A stretch of 63,872 bases of DNA, from assembly GCF_900107745.1 (NCBI RefSeq), contig NZ_FNRO01000029.1:1-63872 (forward strand), in the 5' to 3' direction. Both the position numbers and the translations under genes were made by a program. The stretch's first letter is position 1; each line of letters begins with the position of its first letter. Below are positions 1 through 8,561 of this stretch, piece by piece. This DNA is from Variovorax sp. YR216. Its GTDB lineage: Bacteria > Pseudomonadota > Gammaproteobacteria > Burkholderiales > Burkholderiaceae_C. Below the pieces are notes generated by a model. That model was not told the origin of the DNA. It saw nothing but the letters and a program-made list of their open reading frames with translations, and made no database searches.

Positions 1-338
1 ATCTCGGCGAAGTAGTAGAAGTTGTCCGCCGCACGCGGCACGAGCTGCTTGCCGGTCTGCGCGATCACCTGGCCGCAGTCGTTGGTCTCGGTCTGCGCGA
101 TCTCGGGCACGTTCCTGGCAATCAGGTCACCCAGCTTGCGGATCAGCTTCGCGCGCTCGGGCGCGGGCATGCCGGCCCACTTCGGAAAGGCTTCCTTCGC
201 GGCCGCGACGGCCGCATTGACTTCGGCTTCGCCGCCTGCGGCGACTTCGGCCAGCACTTCCTGCGTGGCGGGGTTGACGGTCTGGAAGTAGTCGCGGCCC
301 GCAACTTGCTTGCCGTTGATGAGATGGTCGATTTGCAT
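1..338 (-). CDS. hpaE: 5-carboxymethyl-2-hydroxymuconate semialdehyde dehydrogenase, N-terminal part
   Basis: The gene runs off the left edge, so only about 112 N-terminal residues are visible. They begin MQIDHLINGK and continue with the NPATQEVLAEVAAGG segment typical of NAD-dependent aldehyde dehydrogenases; the catalytic Cys and Glu lie outside the window. In homoprotocatechuate meta-cleavage, HpaE oxidises the ring-opened semialdehyde to 5-carboxymethyl-2-hydroxymuconate in the cytoplasm. The assignment rests on the N-terminus plus its position downstream of hpaR-hpaG1-hpaG2 on the same strand. About 130 bp, mostly a dispersed repeat, separate it from hpaG2. Another ALDH of the same superfamily is possible, but the context makes HpaE much the likeliest. 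Confidence 0.85.
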   Translation of the reverse strand, partial: MQIDHLINGKQVAGRDYFQTVNPATQEVLAEVAAGGEAEVNAAVAAAKEAFPKWAGMPAPERAKLIRKLGDLIARNVPEIAQTETNDCGQVIAQTGKQLVPRAADNFYYFAE

Positions 339-373
339 TGGATTCAATCCGGTTGATTTGGCAGACCCAATCG

Positions 374-467
374 GGGGCACCCGCGGAACCGGCTTTGCCG
401 GGCCGCAAGGGTGCGCCCCCTTGAGGGGGTGCAGAGCCACACGAAGTGGGCGAGGCTGGGGGTGGGC
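374..467 (-). repeat. Dispersed palindromic repeat, copy A
   Basis: One of five related intergenic elements in this window. On the minus strand it reads from a CCCCCAGCCTCGCCCACTTC-like start, through a C-tract/G-tract hairpin, to the shared core GGCCCGGCAAAGCCGGTTCC, which itself holds a CCGGC-AAA-GCCGG stem-loop. It sits between hpaG2 and hpaE, inside what should be one transcript, so it may form an intra-operon mRNA structure. The other copies are near 22.5, 25.6, 46.5 and 58.2 kb. Confidence 0.75.
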
Positions 468-468
468 T

Positions 469-1221
469 TCATGCCGCGGCGATGGTGTTGACCAACGCGC
501 CGATGTGTTCGATCTCGGTGACGATCACGTCGCCCGGCCGGCAATCCACGACGCCATCGGGCGTGCCCGTGAGAATCAGGTCACCTGGCGACAGCGTCAT
601 GAAGCTGCTGAAGTACTCGATGAGGAAGGGCGCATCGAAGATCATGTCCTTCGTGTTGCCCGACTGCGTGACCTTGCCGTTGACCGTGGTCGAAAGCGCG
701 AGCGACATCGGGTCAGGCACGTCCTTGGCGTCCACCAGCCACGGGCCGATCGGCGTGCAGGTGTCGCGGTTCTTCACGCGCAGGTTGGGGCGATACCAGT
801 TCTCGAGGTAGTCGCGGATCGCGTAGTCGTTGGCGACCGTGTAGCCGCCGATGAAGTCATAGGCGTCGTCGCGCTTGACCTTGCGCGCGGTCTTGCCGAC
901 CACGATCACGAGTTCGCACTCGTAGTGCATGAACTGCACGTCGGACGGGCGATAGGTCAGCTGGCGGTGGCCGATGAGCGTGCTTTCGCCCTTCACGAAC
1001 ACCAGCGGTTCTTCCGGCGCCTTGAATTCGAGTTCCTTCGCGTGATCCGCATAGTTGAGCCCGAGCGCGAGGATGGTGCGCGGGCGCGGCGTCGGCGCGA
1101 GCGGCGGCAGCCAGGTGACCACGTCGAGCGCCACGCGGCGGCCGTCGTCGAGCAGCAATTGGCCGTCGCTTTCGACCGCGTCATGCGCCGTGCCTTCGAA
1201 GAGGATGCGTGCGCGCTTCAT
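469..1221 (-). CDS. hpaG2: HpaG2: homoprotocatechuate pathway isomerase/decarboxylase, second half
   Basis: A 250-aa member of the fumarylacetoacetate hydrolase family. Family hallmarks seen are GLNYADHAKE (about residues 53-62), acidic metal-ligand residues in the HYECELVIVVG region and the late GTPDGV motif. In the 4-hydroxyphenylacetate pathway the HpaG functions decarboxylate 5-oxopent-3-ene-1,2,5-tricarboxylate and isomerise the product. Some bacteria carry both halves as one fused protein; here they are two genes. The start ATG overlaps the hpaG1 stop by 4 bp (ATGA), implying translational coupling. Which partner does which step cannot be read from sequence alone. Confidence 0.88.
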   Translation of the reverse strand: MKRARILFEGTAHDAVESDGQLLLDDGRRVALDVVTWLPPLAPTPRPRTILALGLNYADHAKELEFKAPEEPLVFVKGESTLIGHRQLTYRPSDVQFMHYECELVIVVGKTARKVKRDDAYDFIGGYTVANDYAIRDYLENWYRPNLRVKNRDTCTPIGPWLVDAKDVPDPMSLALSTTVNGKVTQSGNTKDMIFDAPFLIEYFSSFMTLSPGDLILTGTPDGVVDCRPGDVIVTEIEHIGALVNTIAAA

Positions 1222-1838
1222 GCCTGTTCCTTCACGAGCGTGTTGACCAGCGTTTCGAAGCCGGGGGCGCTGATCTCGATGGTGTCTCCGGCGCGTGCGA
1301 GCGGCCGGCCGGCATCGCAGCCGAGCATCAGCACGTCGCCATGGGCGAGCGTCATGAATGCGCCGACGTCTTCAAGCAATTGAGAAGCGCTGCGCACAGT
1401 CTTCGAGAAATCGACCGACTGGCGCAACTCGCCGTTGATGCGCACTTCGAGCTTGAACTGCGCCGGATCGGCTTCCTCCGCATCGCGCATCGCGGGTCCG
1501 ATGCCGAGAAAGCCGTCGAGACATTTGTATTTGACCGGCGGGCGGAAGAAGCTCGCGTGCGGGATCGACAGATCGTTCATCAGCACGAAGCCTTCGACGT
1601 CGTTGTCCGGACCGATCACCATCGCGATCGTCGCGCCGACCTCCACCGCATCGACCTGCGACGGCACGGTGATCGCACTGCCGCTCGGACTCCAGGTGTT
1701 GGCCGTCTTCACGTAGAGGATGGGCGCCTTGGGCGGTGCCTTGTATGGCGCCTGCGTCATCAGCGGCGCAAGCGCCTCGACTTCCGCGTGGAAGTTGAGG
1801 AGCACGCCGTAGACCGTGCCTGTGGGAATAAAGCTCAT
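1218..1838 (-). CDS. hpaG1: HpaG1: homoprotocatechuate pathway isomerase/decarboxylase, first half
   Basis: A 206-aa FAH-family protein. The N-terminal TVYGVLLNFHAE segment corresponds to the GLNY-type motif, and internal APILYVKTANTW and VEVGATIAMVIG are FAH-family features. The start is the ATG at 1838 because a TGGAG ribosome site lies 5-9 bases upstream and the ATG overlaps the hpaR stop by 4 bp; a longer reading into hpaR is not credible. It is the paralogous partner of the next gene, hpaG2, and the pair replaces the fused HpaG of enteric bacteria. The product is cytoplasmic and acts late in 4-hydroxyphenylacetate catabolism. Confidence 0.85.
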   Translation of the reverse strand: MSFIPTGTVYGVLLNFHAEVEALAPLMTQAPYKAPPKAPILYVKTANTWSPSGSAITVPSQVDAVEVGATIAMVIGPDNDVEGFVLMNDLSIPHASFFRPPVKYKCLDGFLGIGPAMRDAEEADPAQFKLEVRINGELRQSVDFSKTVRSASQLLEDVGAFMTLAHGDVLMLGCDAGRPLARAGDTIEISAPGFETLVNTLVKEQA

Positions 1839-2266
1839 GGTTGCTCCAGTGCAATCAATTCGTCGAGCAGCGCATAGAGATGGGTGAGCTTCTCCTTGCC
1901 GAGCGACTCTTCCATCCACTTGTAGTGCGCCTCGATGCTCACCGAGAGCCGCTTCACCAGCTTGCGCCCGTGCGGCGTTGCCTCGATGACGGTGCAGCGC
2001 TGGTCTTGCGGATCGCGGCTGCGCGTGATGAGTCCGTCGCGCTCCATGCGTGCGAGCACGCCGGTGAGGCTCGGGCCGAGGATGAACGCCTCGCGCGCCA
2101 CGCGGCCGGTTTCCACCGCGCCGTGTTCGCCGAGCACGCGCAGCACGCGCCACTGCTGGTCCGACAGCTCATGCTCGCGCAGGCTCGGGCGCGTGTGCGC
2201 CATCACGGCTTCGCGCGCCTGCAGAAGCAGGCGCGGCAAATTGCGGTGCGTGAAAGCGGTGCTCAT
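1835..2266 (-). CDS. hpaR: HpaR, MarR-family repressor of the hpa operon
   Basis: A 143-aa protein with the winged-helix MarR fold: the recognition region GRVAREAFILGPSLTGVLAR (about residues 55-74) is followed by the wing segment RSRDPQDQRC. The N-terminus FTHRNLPRLLLQAREAVM matches the HpaR subgroup, which represses homoprotocatechuate genes and is released by pathway aromatics. It is the first gene of hpaR-hpaG1-hpaG2-hpaE, so it is probably autoregulated. A perfect 16-bp palindrome lies 17 bp upstream of the start. A generic MarR regulator is the fallback; the operon context supports HpaR. Confidence 0.88.
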   Translation of the reverse strand: MSTAFTHRNLPRLLLQAREAVMAHTRPSLREHELSDQQWRVLRVLGEHGAVETGRVAREAFILGPSLTGVLARMERDGLITRSRDPQDQRCTVIEATPHGRKLVKRLSVSIEAHYKWMEESLGKEKLTHLYALLDELIALEQP

Positions 2267-2282
2267 CGTTGTCTCTCGGATT

Positions 2283-2298
2283 ATTTAACATGTTAAAT
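2283..2298. promoter_or_regulatory. Probable HpaR operator: perfect 16-bp palindrome
   Basis: ATTTAACATGTTAAAT is a perfect palindrome and conspicuously AT-rich against its surroundings. It is centred about 25 bp upstream of the hpaR start and overlaps a TAATAT hexamer (minus strand, 2297-2302) that could be the -10 element. MarR-family dimers bind palindromes of this size, so repression of the whole operon from here is the simplest reading. Binding is inference. Confidence 0.75.
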
Positions 2299-2371
2299 AT
2301 TAGGCGCAAGGATGCACCCCGGGTTAACCCTGAGTGCTCCGGATTTCTTTGCGGCGCGTGCCGCCGTGTCG

Positions 2372-4204
2372 TCAGGCGAAAAGCTGGCGGTCGACGAACT
2401 TGAGGTCCGACGCGTCGAAGTAGGCCTTGGCCCAATCGCCCGTGGTGCGAAGCGACCATTTCACCGTCTTGGCGGCGAAGTCCTTGGCGGCTGGCGCAGC
2501 CGACGTCAGCGGCTCCTTCTGGCCCTTCTTGGCCGCATAGCGATCGAGGAACTGGAAGTGATCGACCAGCGCAATGGCTTCGAGCGCGAACACCGTGGCC
2601 ACTTCCTCGCCTTGCAGGCAGATCAGGTTGTCGCCATTGCTTTCTTCTCCGCCCAATGCAAGGTTCGACGAGCCGCAATACACCGTCGGGTTGTCGTCGT
2701 TGAATGCGCACACCACGAACTTGTGATGAATCTGATGGCCGAGCCCCACGCTGCGCACCTGGTTGAAGGGCGGCGGCAGGATGGTCGAACTCGGCTTTCC
2801 GGTCACGAGCACCCCGGTCGTCTTGCCGGGCTCGTAGAGCGCAATGCCCGACGGGTTGTCCGAAATGCCGTAGCTGAAGATCTTCTGGTCCTTGTGCAGC
2901 TCGCTCAGCGACGTGTAGACGGGGCTCGTTCCGTTGTCCATCTCCATCACCGCGAACAGCACGCTGGCCTTGCCGCTGGACTTCTTCCCCTCCTGCGCAA
3001 TGCGGCCCGCGACGGCGTCGAGCACGGAGGTGGCCATTTGCGGCGAATGCGGCGCGAAGCTGATGTCTCCCGCGATCCTGGGCGACAGCTTGAAGTCGAA
3101 GTTCTGGCTGGACAGCGGCGATTTCACGAACACCGGGCCGCTCACATCGCCTTCCCACACGGCATCGAAGACCTTCGCGTATTCCCCGGCGACGTTCGCA
3201 TCGTCGAAGACCAGCACATGGTTCGAGTTGACGTACATCCCGGTCACCGAGAAATTGGTCGACCCGCAAAGGACCTTGCTCGCAGCGCCGCCCGCGACGT
3301 CTCGCACCACAAAGACCTTGTCGTGCGCGAACCGCTTGAAATGCCCACGCTTGATGGCCGAGCCGTTCTTCTTCGCCTTGGTGAAGAGCGTCTCGAACTG
3401 ATCCTCGGGCTTGGACATGGCCTTATCGTGGTGCAGCGCGGCGTCGTCCAGGATCACACGGACCCGTCCGACCTTGGCGAGCGCGAGCAGGCTTTCGATC
3501 ACGGTCGGCTCATTCAGGTCGTAGGCGAAGACATCGACCGTCAGCTTGCCGTCTGCGAGCACCTCGTCCAACAGATCCATGACGCGACTGCGCGCGGTGA
3601 ACCCGAGCCACTCGTATTCCTCCTCGAAGGTGTACTGCTGGCCGGCGGCGTTCGAGCCCGAGATCTGGGACGTGTCGAACTGGAGCTCGTTGCCCGCCGG
3701 GCGGATCAGCGCCTTCGGCCCGAAGTGATTCAGGAAGCCCTGCGACTGCACGTACCCGCGCGTGAAGCCGAGCTTCAGGCCGTCCAGCTCGAACGGCTGA
3801 ACCGGAACCTTGACGGCGACGCTGAGCTTCGGGTCCAGCGGCTGCATCGATTGCTTGTCATCCACGTAGCGCGGCGTCACCGTGTATGTGTACATCCCCA
3901 TGAAAGGCTGCAGCCCCTGATGGATCGACCCCGGCACATGCAGCCAGCGGAACTTCTGGAACGGCGCGTTCAGGCTGGAGCCGGGCGGCTGCTTGGGATC
4001 CTGGGCGTGGTCCGGCGGCGACGCGAAGGTCAGCGTGTTGTGCAGGTAATAGGGCGTCTGGCCCTCCGGCTCGACCTCGATCGTGAATCCGACCAGGTCC
4101 CTGGTCTTGTTCTCCGGCATGTCGAATGCCAGGAGCGTCTTGGCGTCGCCGATATAGGCCCGGACTGAGAGCCCTGCGGTTTTCTTCGAAACAGAAGCGG
4201 TCAT
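2372..4204 (-). CDS. Phospholipase D-fold protein with two HxK half-sites
   Basis: A 610-aa protein with two PLD-like modules. The first has H294-D-K296 followed by GSTNFS; the second has H493-H-K495 followed by GSSNLALGG. In both, the Asp of the canonical HxKx4D motif is not at the usual spacing: the first shows HxKx5D and the second has Ala there. The family ranges over phospholipases, nucleases and inactive relatives, so the substrate is unknown. The N-terminal 180 residues are not recognised. No signal peptide is evident. The ATG at 4204 is chosen because GGAG lies 6 bases upstream; an ATG 6 bases earlier abuts that site. It stands alone between the hpa operon and a MAPEG gene. Confidence 0.72.
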   Translation of the reverse strand: MTASVSKKTAGLSVRAYIGDAKTLLAFDMPENKTRDLVGFTIEVEPEGQTPYYLHNTLTFASPPDHAQDPKQPPGSSLNAPFQKFRWLHVPGSIHQGLQPFMGMYTYTVTPRYVDDKQSMQPLDPKLSVAVKVPVQPFELDGLKLGFTRGYVQSQGFLNHFGPKALIRPAGNELQFDTSQISGSNAAGQQYTFEEEYEWLGFTARSRVMDLLDEVLADGKLTVDVFAYDLNEPTVIESLLALAKVGRVRVILDDAALHHDKAMSKPEDQFETLFTKAKKNGSAIKRGHFKRFAHDKVFVVRDVAGGAASKVLCGSTNFSVTGMYVNSNHVLVFDDANVAGEYAKVFDAVWEGDVSGPVFVKSPLSSQNFDFKLSPRIAGDISFAPHSPQMATSVLDAVAGRIAQEGKKSSGKASVLFAVMEMDNGTSPVYTSLSELHKDQKIFSYGISDNPSGIALYEPGKTTGVLVTGKPSSTILPPPFNQVRSVGLGHQIHHKFVVCAFNDDNPTVYCGSSNLALGGEESNGDNLICLQGEEVATVFALEAIALVDHFQFLDRYAAKKGQKEPLTSAAPAAKDFAAKTVKWSLRTTGDWAKAYFDASDLKFVDRQLFA

Positions 4205-4338
4205 CCTCATCTCCACACGTTGGTTGTCGATGTTGGCTGTGCACGGCAATTGCACGCCAAGGCGCGCGCCGCTCCATCATCAATATTGGCGATGACCAAG
4301 CGCTGACTCAAGCAGTGGCCGGCGCGGTCCACTCCCGG

Positions 4339-4734
4339 CTACCAGATGGCGAGAATCATCATCGCCAGTCCCACGATGCTGACCACCCAGATCGCCGTGC
4401 GCAGATAGGCGATGCCGGCGTAGTAGACCGGGATGTAGAGCACGCGCGCCCAGAAGAAGATCTCCGCGCCCGTGGCCACCTTCGGACTGGTGGCGCCCGT
4501 TGCATGCGCAACCAGGGCGATCGCGGCAAAGAACACGAAGTTCTCCAACGTGTTGCGCGCCGTGCGCTCGGCCCGACCCGCGAACGGCGTGGCCGCGGGC
4601 AGGTTCTCGCGATTGCCCAGCGCGATCATGGTGCCGGAGGGCGTCCATCCCTTCACCCGGATCAGGCTCGCGACAAGCAGCGCGAGCCAGGTCAGGATTG
4701 CCATGTAGATCACGAGCGCGAGGGTGTGGGTCAT
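4339..4734 (-). CDS. MAPEG-family integral membrane protein
   Basis: A 131-aa protein with about four hydrophobic segments (near residues 3-23, 55-75, 83-100 and 110-130), the size and layout of the MAPEG family (membrane-associated eicosanoid and glutathione metabolism proteins). The segment LGNRENLP then ERTARNTLENFVFF is typical of the bacterial members, whose substrates are mostly unknown. The start at 4734 has AGGAG 6 bases upstream; a longer ATG reading lacks this. It is divergent from radA with about 105 bp between, room for two promoters. No functional link to its neighbours is seen. Confidence 0.8.
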   Translation of the reverse strand: MTHTLALVIYMAILTWLALLVASLIRVKGWTPSGTMIALGNRENLPAATPFAGRAERTARNTLENFVFFAAIALVAHATGATSPKVATGAEIFFWARVLYIPVYYAGIAYLRTAIWVVSIVGLAMMILAIW

Positions 4735-4840
4735 TTCGAACTCCTGGTGGGCGCGCCCACGATAGGCGGGAAGGTGGGCCGCCACGCCGGGGTTTGTACC
4801 TATCGCCCGCCCGACCGGACGGCCTCCCTACACTCGACCC

Positions 4841-6232
<1,392 letters not shown>

Positions 6233-6243
6233 CCACGCGAAAG

Positions 6244-6924
6244 TCACGCACCCAGCGCGTCGACCGCAGCCGCGATCTCCGCAGCATTGGGCAGAGAGCA
6301 GAGGTTATTCGGGCTATCCAGCGCTTCGATGTGCCGCCAGGCGATCCTGCCGGCGCGATCGACCAGGAAGTGCCCGACGAGCTGCGTGCCATAGCTGGCC
6401 ATGATTTCGTTGTCGACCGGCTCCAGTTCAAAGCCGTCCTTGGCATTGAGCGCGGCGTTCGCCGCCATGGGTTGCGTCGGTTCCGGCAACTCGCCGGTCG
6501 GGTTGATCCGGGCCGCTTCGAACTCCGCGATGCTCGCGCGCATCGGCCATTGCGGCGGCTCGGTGCTGTCGGGTGACTGGAACGCGGCGCGCGGCACGCC
6601 GAAGGCCTCGTGCGTGCGGCACTCGGGGTCGGAGAGGATCAGCAGCGGCGTCGGCCGAAAGCGGTGGTACTGGCGGGCACGCTCCACGGGCGTATTGATC
6701 ACCGCCACCGTCTTGACCCCGGCCGCACGCAGGGCCGGGTCCTGAGCGGCCAACTGCATCACCTGGCGGCGGCAGAAGGGGCAATGCAGGCCACGGAAGA
6801 GGCCGATGAGAAAGGGGCTGCCGCGCAGGTCCGCAAGAGCGACCATGCCCTCCTGGCTCGCTGCGGGCAGCACGAACTCAGGCGCGGGATCGCCCCGTTG
6901 CAGGGGGAATAGCGGTGCTCCCAT
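6244..6924 (-). CDS. Peroxiredoxin-like (AhpC/TSA, thioredoxin-fold) protein
   Basis: A 226-aa protein with an AhpC/TSA-type thioredoxin fold: GDPAPEFVLP near the N-terminus, then FRGLHCPFCRRQ with a CxxC pair (Cys48, Cys51). CxxC at the position of the peroxidatic Cys suggests a redoxin or oxidoreductase rather than a classical 2-Cys peroxiredoxin. The C-terminal half contains a long loop (FELEPVDNEIMASYG, then VGHFLVDRAGRIAWRH) that fits the redoxin fold. No signal peptide, so cytoplasmic. The gene converges on radA and appears monocistronic. Substrate unknown. Confidence 0.75.
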   Translation of the reverse strand: MGAPLFPLQRGDPAPEFVLPAASQEGMVALADLRGSPFLIGLFRGLHCPFCRRQVMQLAAQDPALRAAGVKTVAVINTPVERARQYHRFRPTPLLILSDPECRTHEAFGVPRAAFQSPDSTEPPQWPMRASIAEFEAARINPTGELPEPTQPMAANAALNAKDGFELEPVDNEIMASYGTQLVGHFLVDRAGRIAWRHIEALDSPNNLCSLPNAAEIAAAVDALGA

Positions 6925-7018
6925 GGGCGACCTCCTTCATCGAGCGGTGCCGGCGAGGCGGTAGACCGTAGCACTTGTCGTGGCGGGGCACAACGTATGG
7001 TGCCATCGGCACGACTTC

Positions 7019-7141
7019 GAGGAATTCCTCGTTCAACCGAACGAGCTGTGGGCGTTGATGGAGGTGGTCAATGCAGAGGTGGGGCGGCGCATGCAGATGG
7101 CGACCGATGCGATCCCGTCGGCGCGACAGGCGTTGCACTGA
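7019..7141 (+). pseudogene. Remnant of a second copy of the 117-aa small basic protein gene
   Basis: Read in one frame this gives EEFLVQPNELWALMEVVNAE, then VGRRMQMATDAIPSARQALH and a stop. It matches the last 40 residues of the intact gene at 10976-11329 (DEFRIHPLELSALMEVVNAE, then MVRRIQTVTDAIESVREALH). The two are also close at DNA level (for example GATGGAGGTGGTCAATGC in both). The N-terminal 77 codons, the leader and the ribosome site are missing here, so this is a decayed copy and not a gene. The divergence suggests an old duplication. Confidence 0.8.
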
Positions 7142-7174
7142 AGCCGGAGTGGGCCCGAATCGCTCGCGTCCGTT

Positions 7175-7193
7175 CCCCTCCTGCAAGGAGGGG
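7175..7193 (+). terminator. Short strong hairpin downstream of the gene remnant
   Basis: CCCCTCCT-GCA-AGGAGGGG is an 8-bp perfect stem with a 3-base loop, 33 bp after the remnant's stop codon. It has no T-run after it, so it is at best a weak or factor-assisted terminator, perhaps the fossil terminator of the decayed gene. Confidence 0.4.
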
Positions 7194-7306
7194 GCGGGGC
7201 AGGCCTTGCTCGGGCATCCTCCGAACGTCCTGGTTAACCCACCGGACGCCTGCCCGACACCGCTTGCGGTCCTTCGCGATGTGCCGGGCCGATACGCGAC
7301 CTTCCC

Positions 7307-8494
7307 GTGTCCTTCGAACCGGCCGAGTGCCCACCCCTTTCGTCCATTGCAGAGCCTGCTGCAGCCCCTCTGGATCTGAACCTGCCCCTGGTTCATCCGG
7401 CCTACCTGCGGCTGCTCGTCACGGCGGCCGCGGCTGAGGGCATCGACCTTGGGCCCTGTCTGGCACCGTTGGGGCTGGAGGCGAGCCAGTTGCAACGGAG
7501 TGATGTCCCGATGTCACTGGCCGTCTGGCGCAGCGTCATGCTGAGTCTCGACCGAATGGCATCACGACCCGGGTTGCCTATGCGACTGGGCCGACAGGTG
7601 CCGCTGCTGTCACACGGCCCGCTGGCCTACCTGATGGTGAGCTCTGCCGACCTCCGCCAGGCGCTCGAAGGCCTGGTGCGCTTCGCGCCGCTGCGCCTGG
7701 CCGTCCTGAATCTCAGGTTGCGCGCCCGCGGCCAGCACGTCGAGCTGCATGTTCGGCCGCTGGTATCGCTCGGCGACGTGGAGCGTTTCACGCTGGAGTT
7801 CCTGTTGGCCATGCTTTGCAAGTCGATACGGGACCTGTGCGGTGGTGCGTCCCGTGCTATGAAGCTGCACCTGCCGGGCTCCATGGCCCGCGGAACGCGC
7901 ATCTGGGCCGAACAGGGCGTCTCGGTCGCAAAGAGCGCGGGCTGGCCCTATTTCTCGTTTCCCGGTTCGCTGGCGGCGATGGCGCTTCCCACGGCCTCGG
8001 GGCCGGATCGCCTCCTCGCCTGGCAGGCCTGTGAAGAGGCGGAGCGCCATCGAGGATGGTCGCCCTCGATCAGCTCGCGCATCGAGCAGCTGTTCCGGAC
8101 CGGACCGTCGACGAACTACAAGCTGGAGCAGGTTGCGGAGCAGCTTGGCATGTCGCGGCGCACGATCGCTCGCCGCCTGAGCGCGGAGCACACCAGCTTC
8201 AGTGAACTGGTCGATGCCAGCCGCAGGCAGAGGCTCCTGCGCCGGCTGGCCGATCGGCGATCGAACCCGATCGGGCATTCGCTCACCCTCGCCGAGATCG
8301 CCGAAGACCTCGGCTATGCGGACGGCGCCGTCCTCGGCCGGGCCGTGCAGCGCTGGTTCGGCATCAGTCCCAGCGACCTCCAACGCTGGGTCGATGCCGG
8401 GTTGGCCCTGCCGGGCGAGACATCCACGTCCGTGTCACCAAAGGCAAAAACGCTGGCACCAGAAGTCGTGGGGCGTCGGCCGAGCCGCCTCTAG
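7307..8494 (+). CDS. AraC-family transcriptional regulator
   Basis: A 395-aa protein with the two-domain plan of the OruR/ArgR-like AraC subgroup: an N-terminal ligand-sensing domain (about residues 35-220, including PMSLAVWRSVMLSLDRMA and LSHGPLAYLMVSS) and a C-terminal double helix-turn-helix (about 270-375, with YKLEQVAEQLGMSRRTIARR and LTLAEIAEDLGYAD). The start is a GTG and no strong ribosome site supports it; the conserved part begins some 25 residues in, so a later start is possible. The adjacent lipoprotein gene starts 67 bp downstream on the same strand and is the obvious candidate target. Effector unknown. Confidence 0.82.
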   Translation: MSFEPAECPPLSSIAEPAAAPLDLNLPLVHPAYLRLLVTAAAAEGIDLGPCLAPLGLEASQLQRSDVPMSLAVWRSVMLSLDRMASRPGLPMRLGRQVPLLSHGPLAYLMVSSADLRQALEGLVRFAPLRLAVLNLRLRARGQHVELHVRPLVSLGDVERFTLEFLLAMLCKSIRDLCGGASRAMKLHLPGSMARGTRIWAEQGVSVAKSAGWPYFSFPGSLAAMALPTASGPDRLLAWQACEEAERHRGWSPSISSRIEQLFRTGPSTNYKLEQVAEQLGMSRRTIARRLSAEHTSFSELVDASRRQRLLRRLADRRSNPIGHSLTLAEIAEDLGYADGAVLGRAVQRWFGISPSDLQRWVDAGLALPGETSTSVSPKAKTLAPEVVGRRPSRL

Positions 8495-8561
8495 AGTGGT
8501 TCGGCGCGGATTTGGCAGAGACAAGCCCGCGTTGAATGAACTACTAGCTGGAGACAGAAAG

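Larger units (their letters stand above)
6925..7306. other. Intergenic region holding a gene remnant and a hairpin
   Basis: This 382-bp stretch has no intact gene. It contains a remnant of the small-protein gene found whole at 10976-11329 (listed separately), a strong short hairpin at 7175-7193 and the probable promoter region of the AraC-type regulator. Nothing else was recognised. Confidence 0.6.

Noticed and set aside
310..1383. Long plus-strand frames over the hpa genes (and similar long shadows at 2312-4168, 26946-29516 and 52504-55500)
   Set aside because: They are the antisense of real genes in GC-rich DNA, are Arg/His/Ala-rich without any family signature, and lack ribosome sites.
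7995..8490. Upstream extension of the ceramidase-like gene into the AraC gene
   Set aside because: The extension is out of frame with AraC, low-complexity, and precedes a clear ribosome site, signal peptide and lipobox at 8562.
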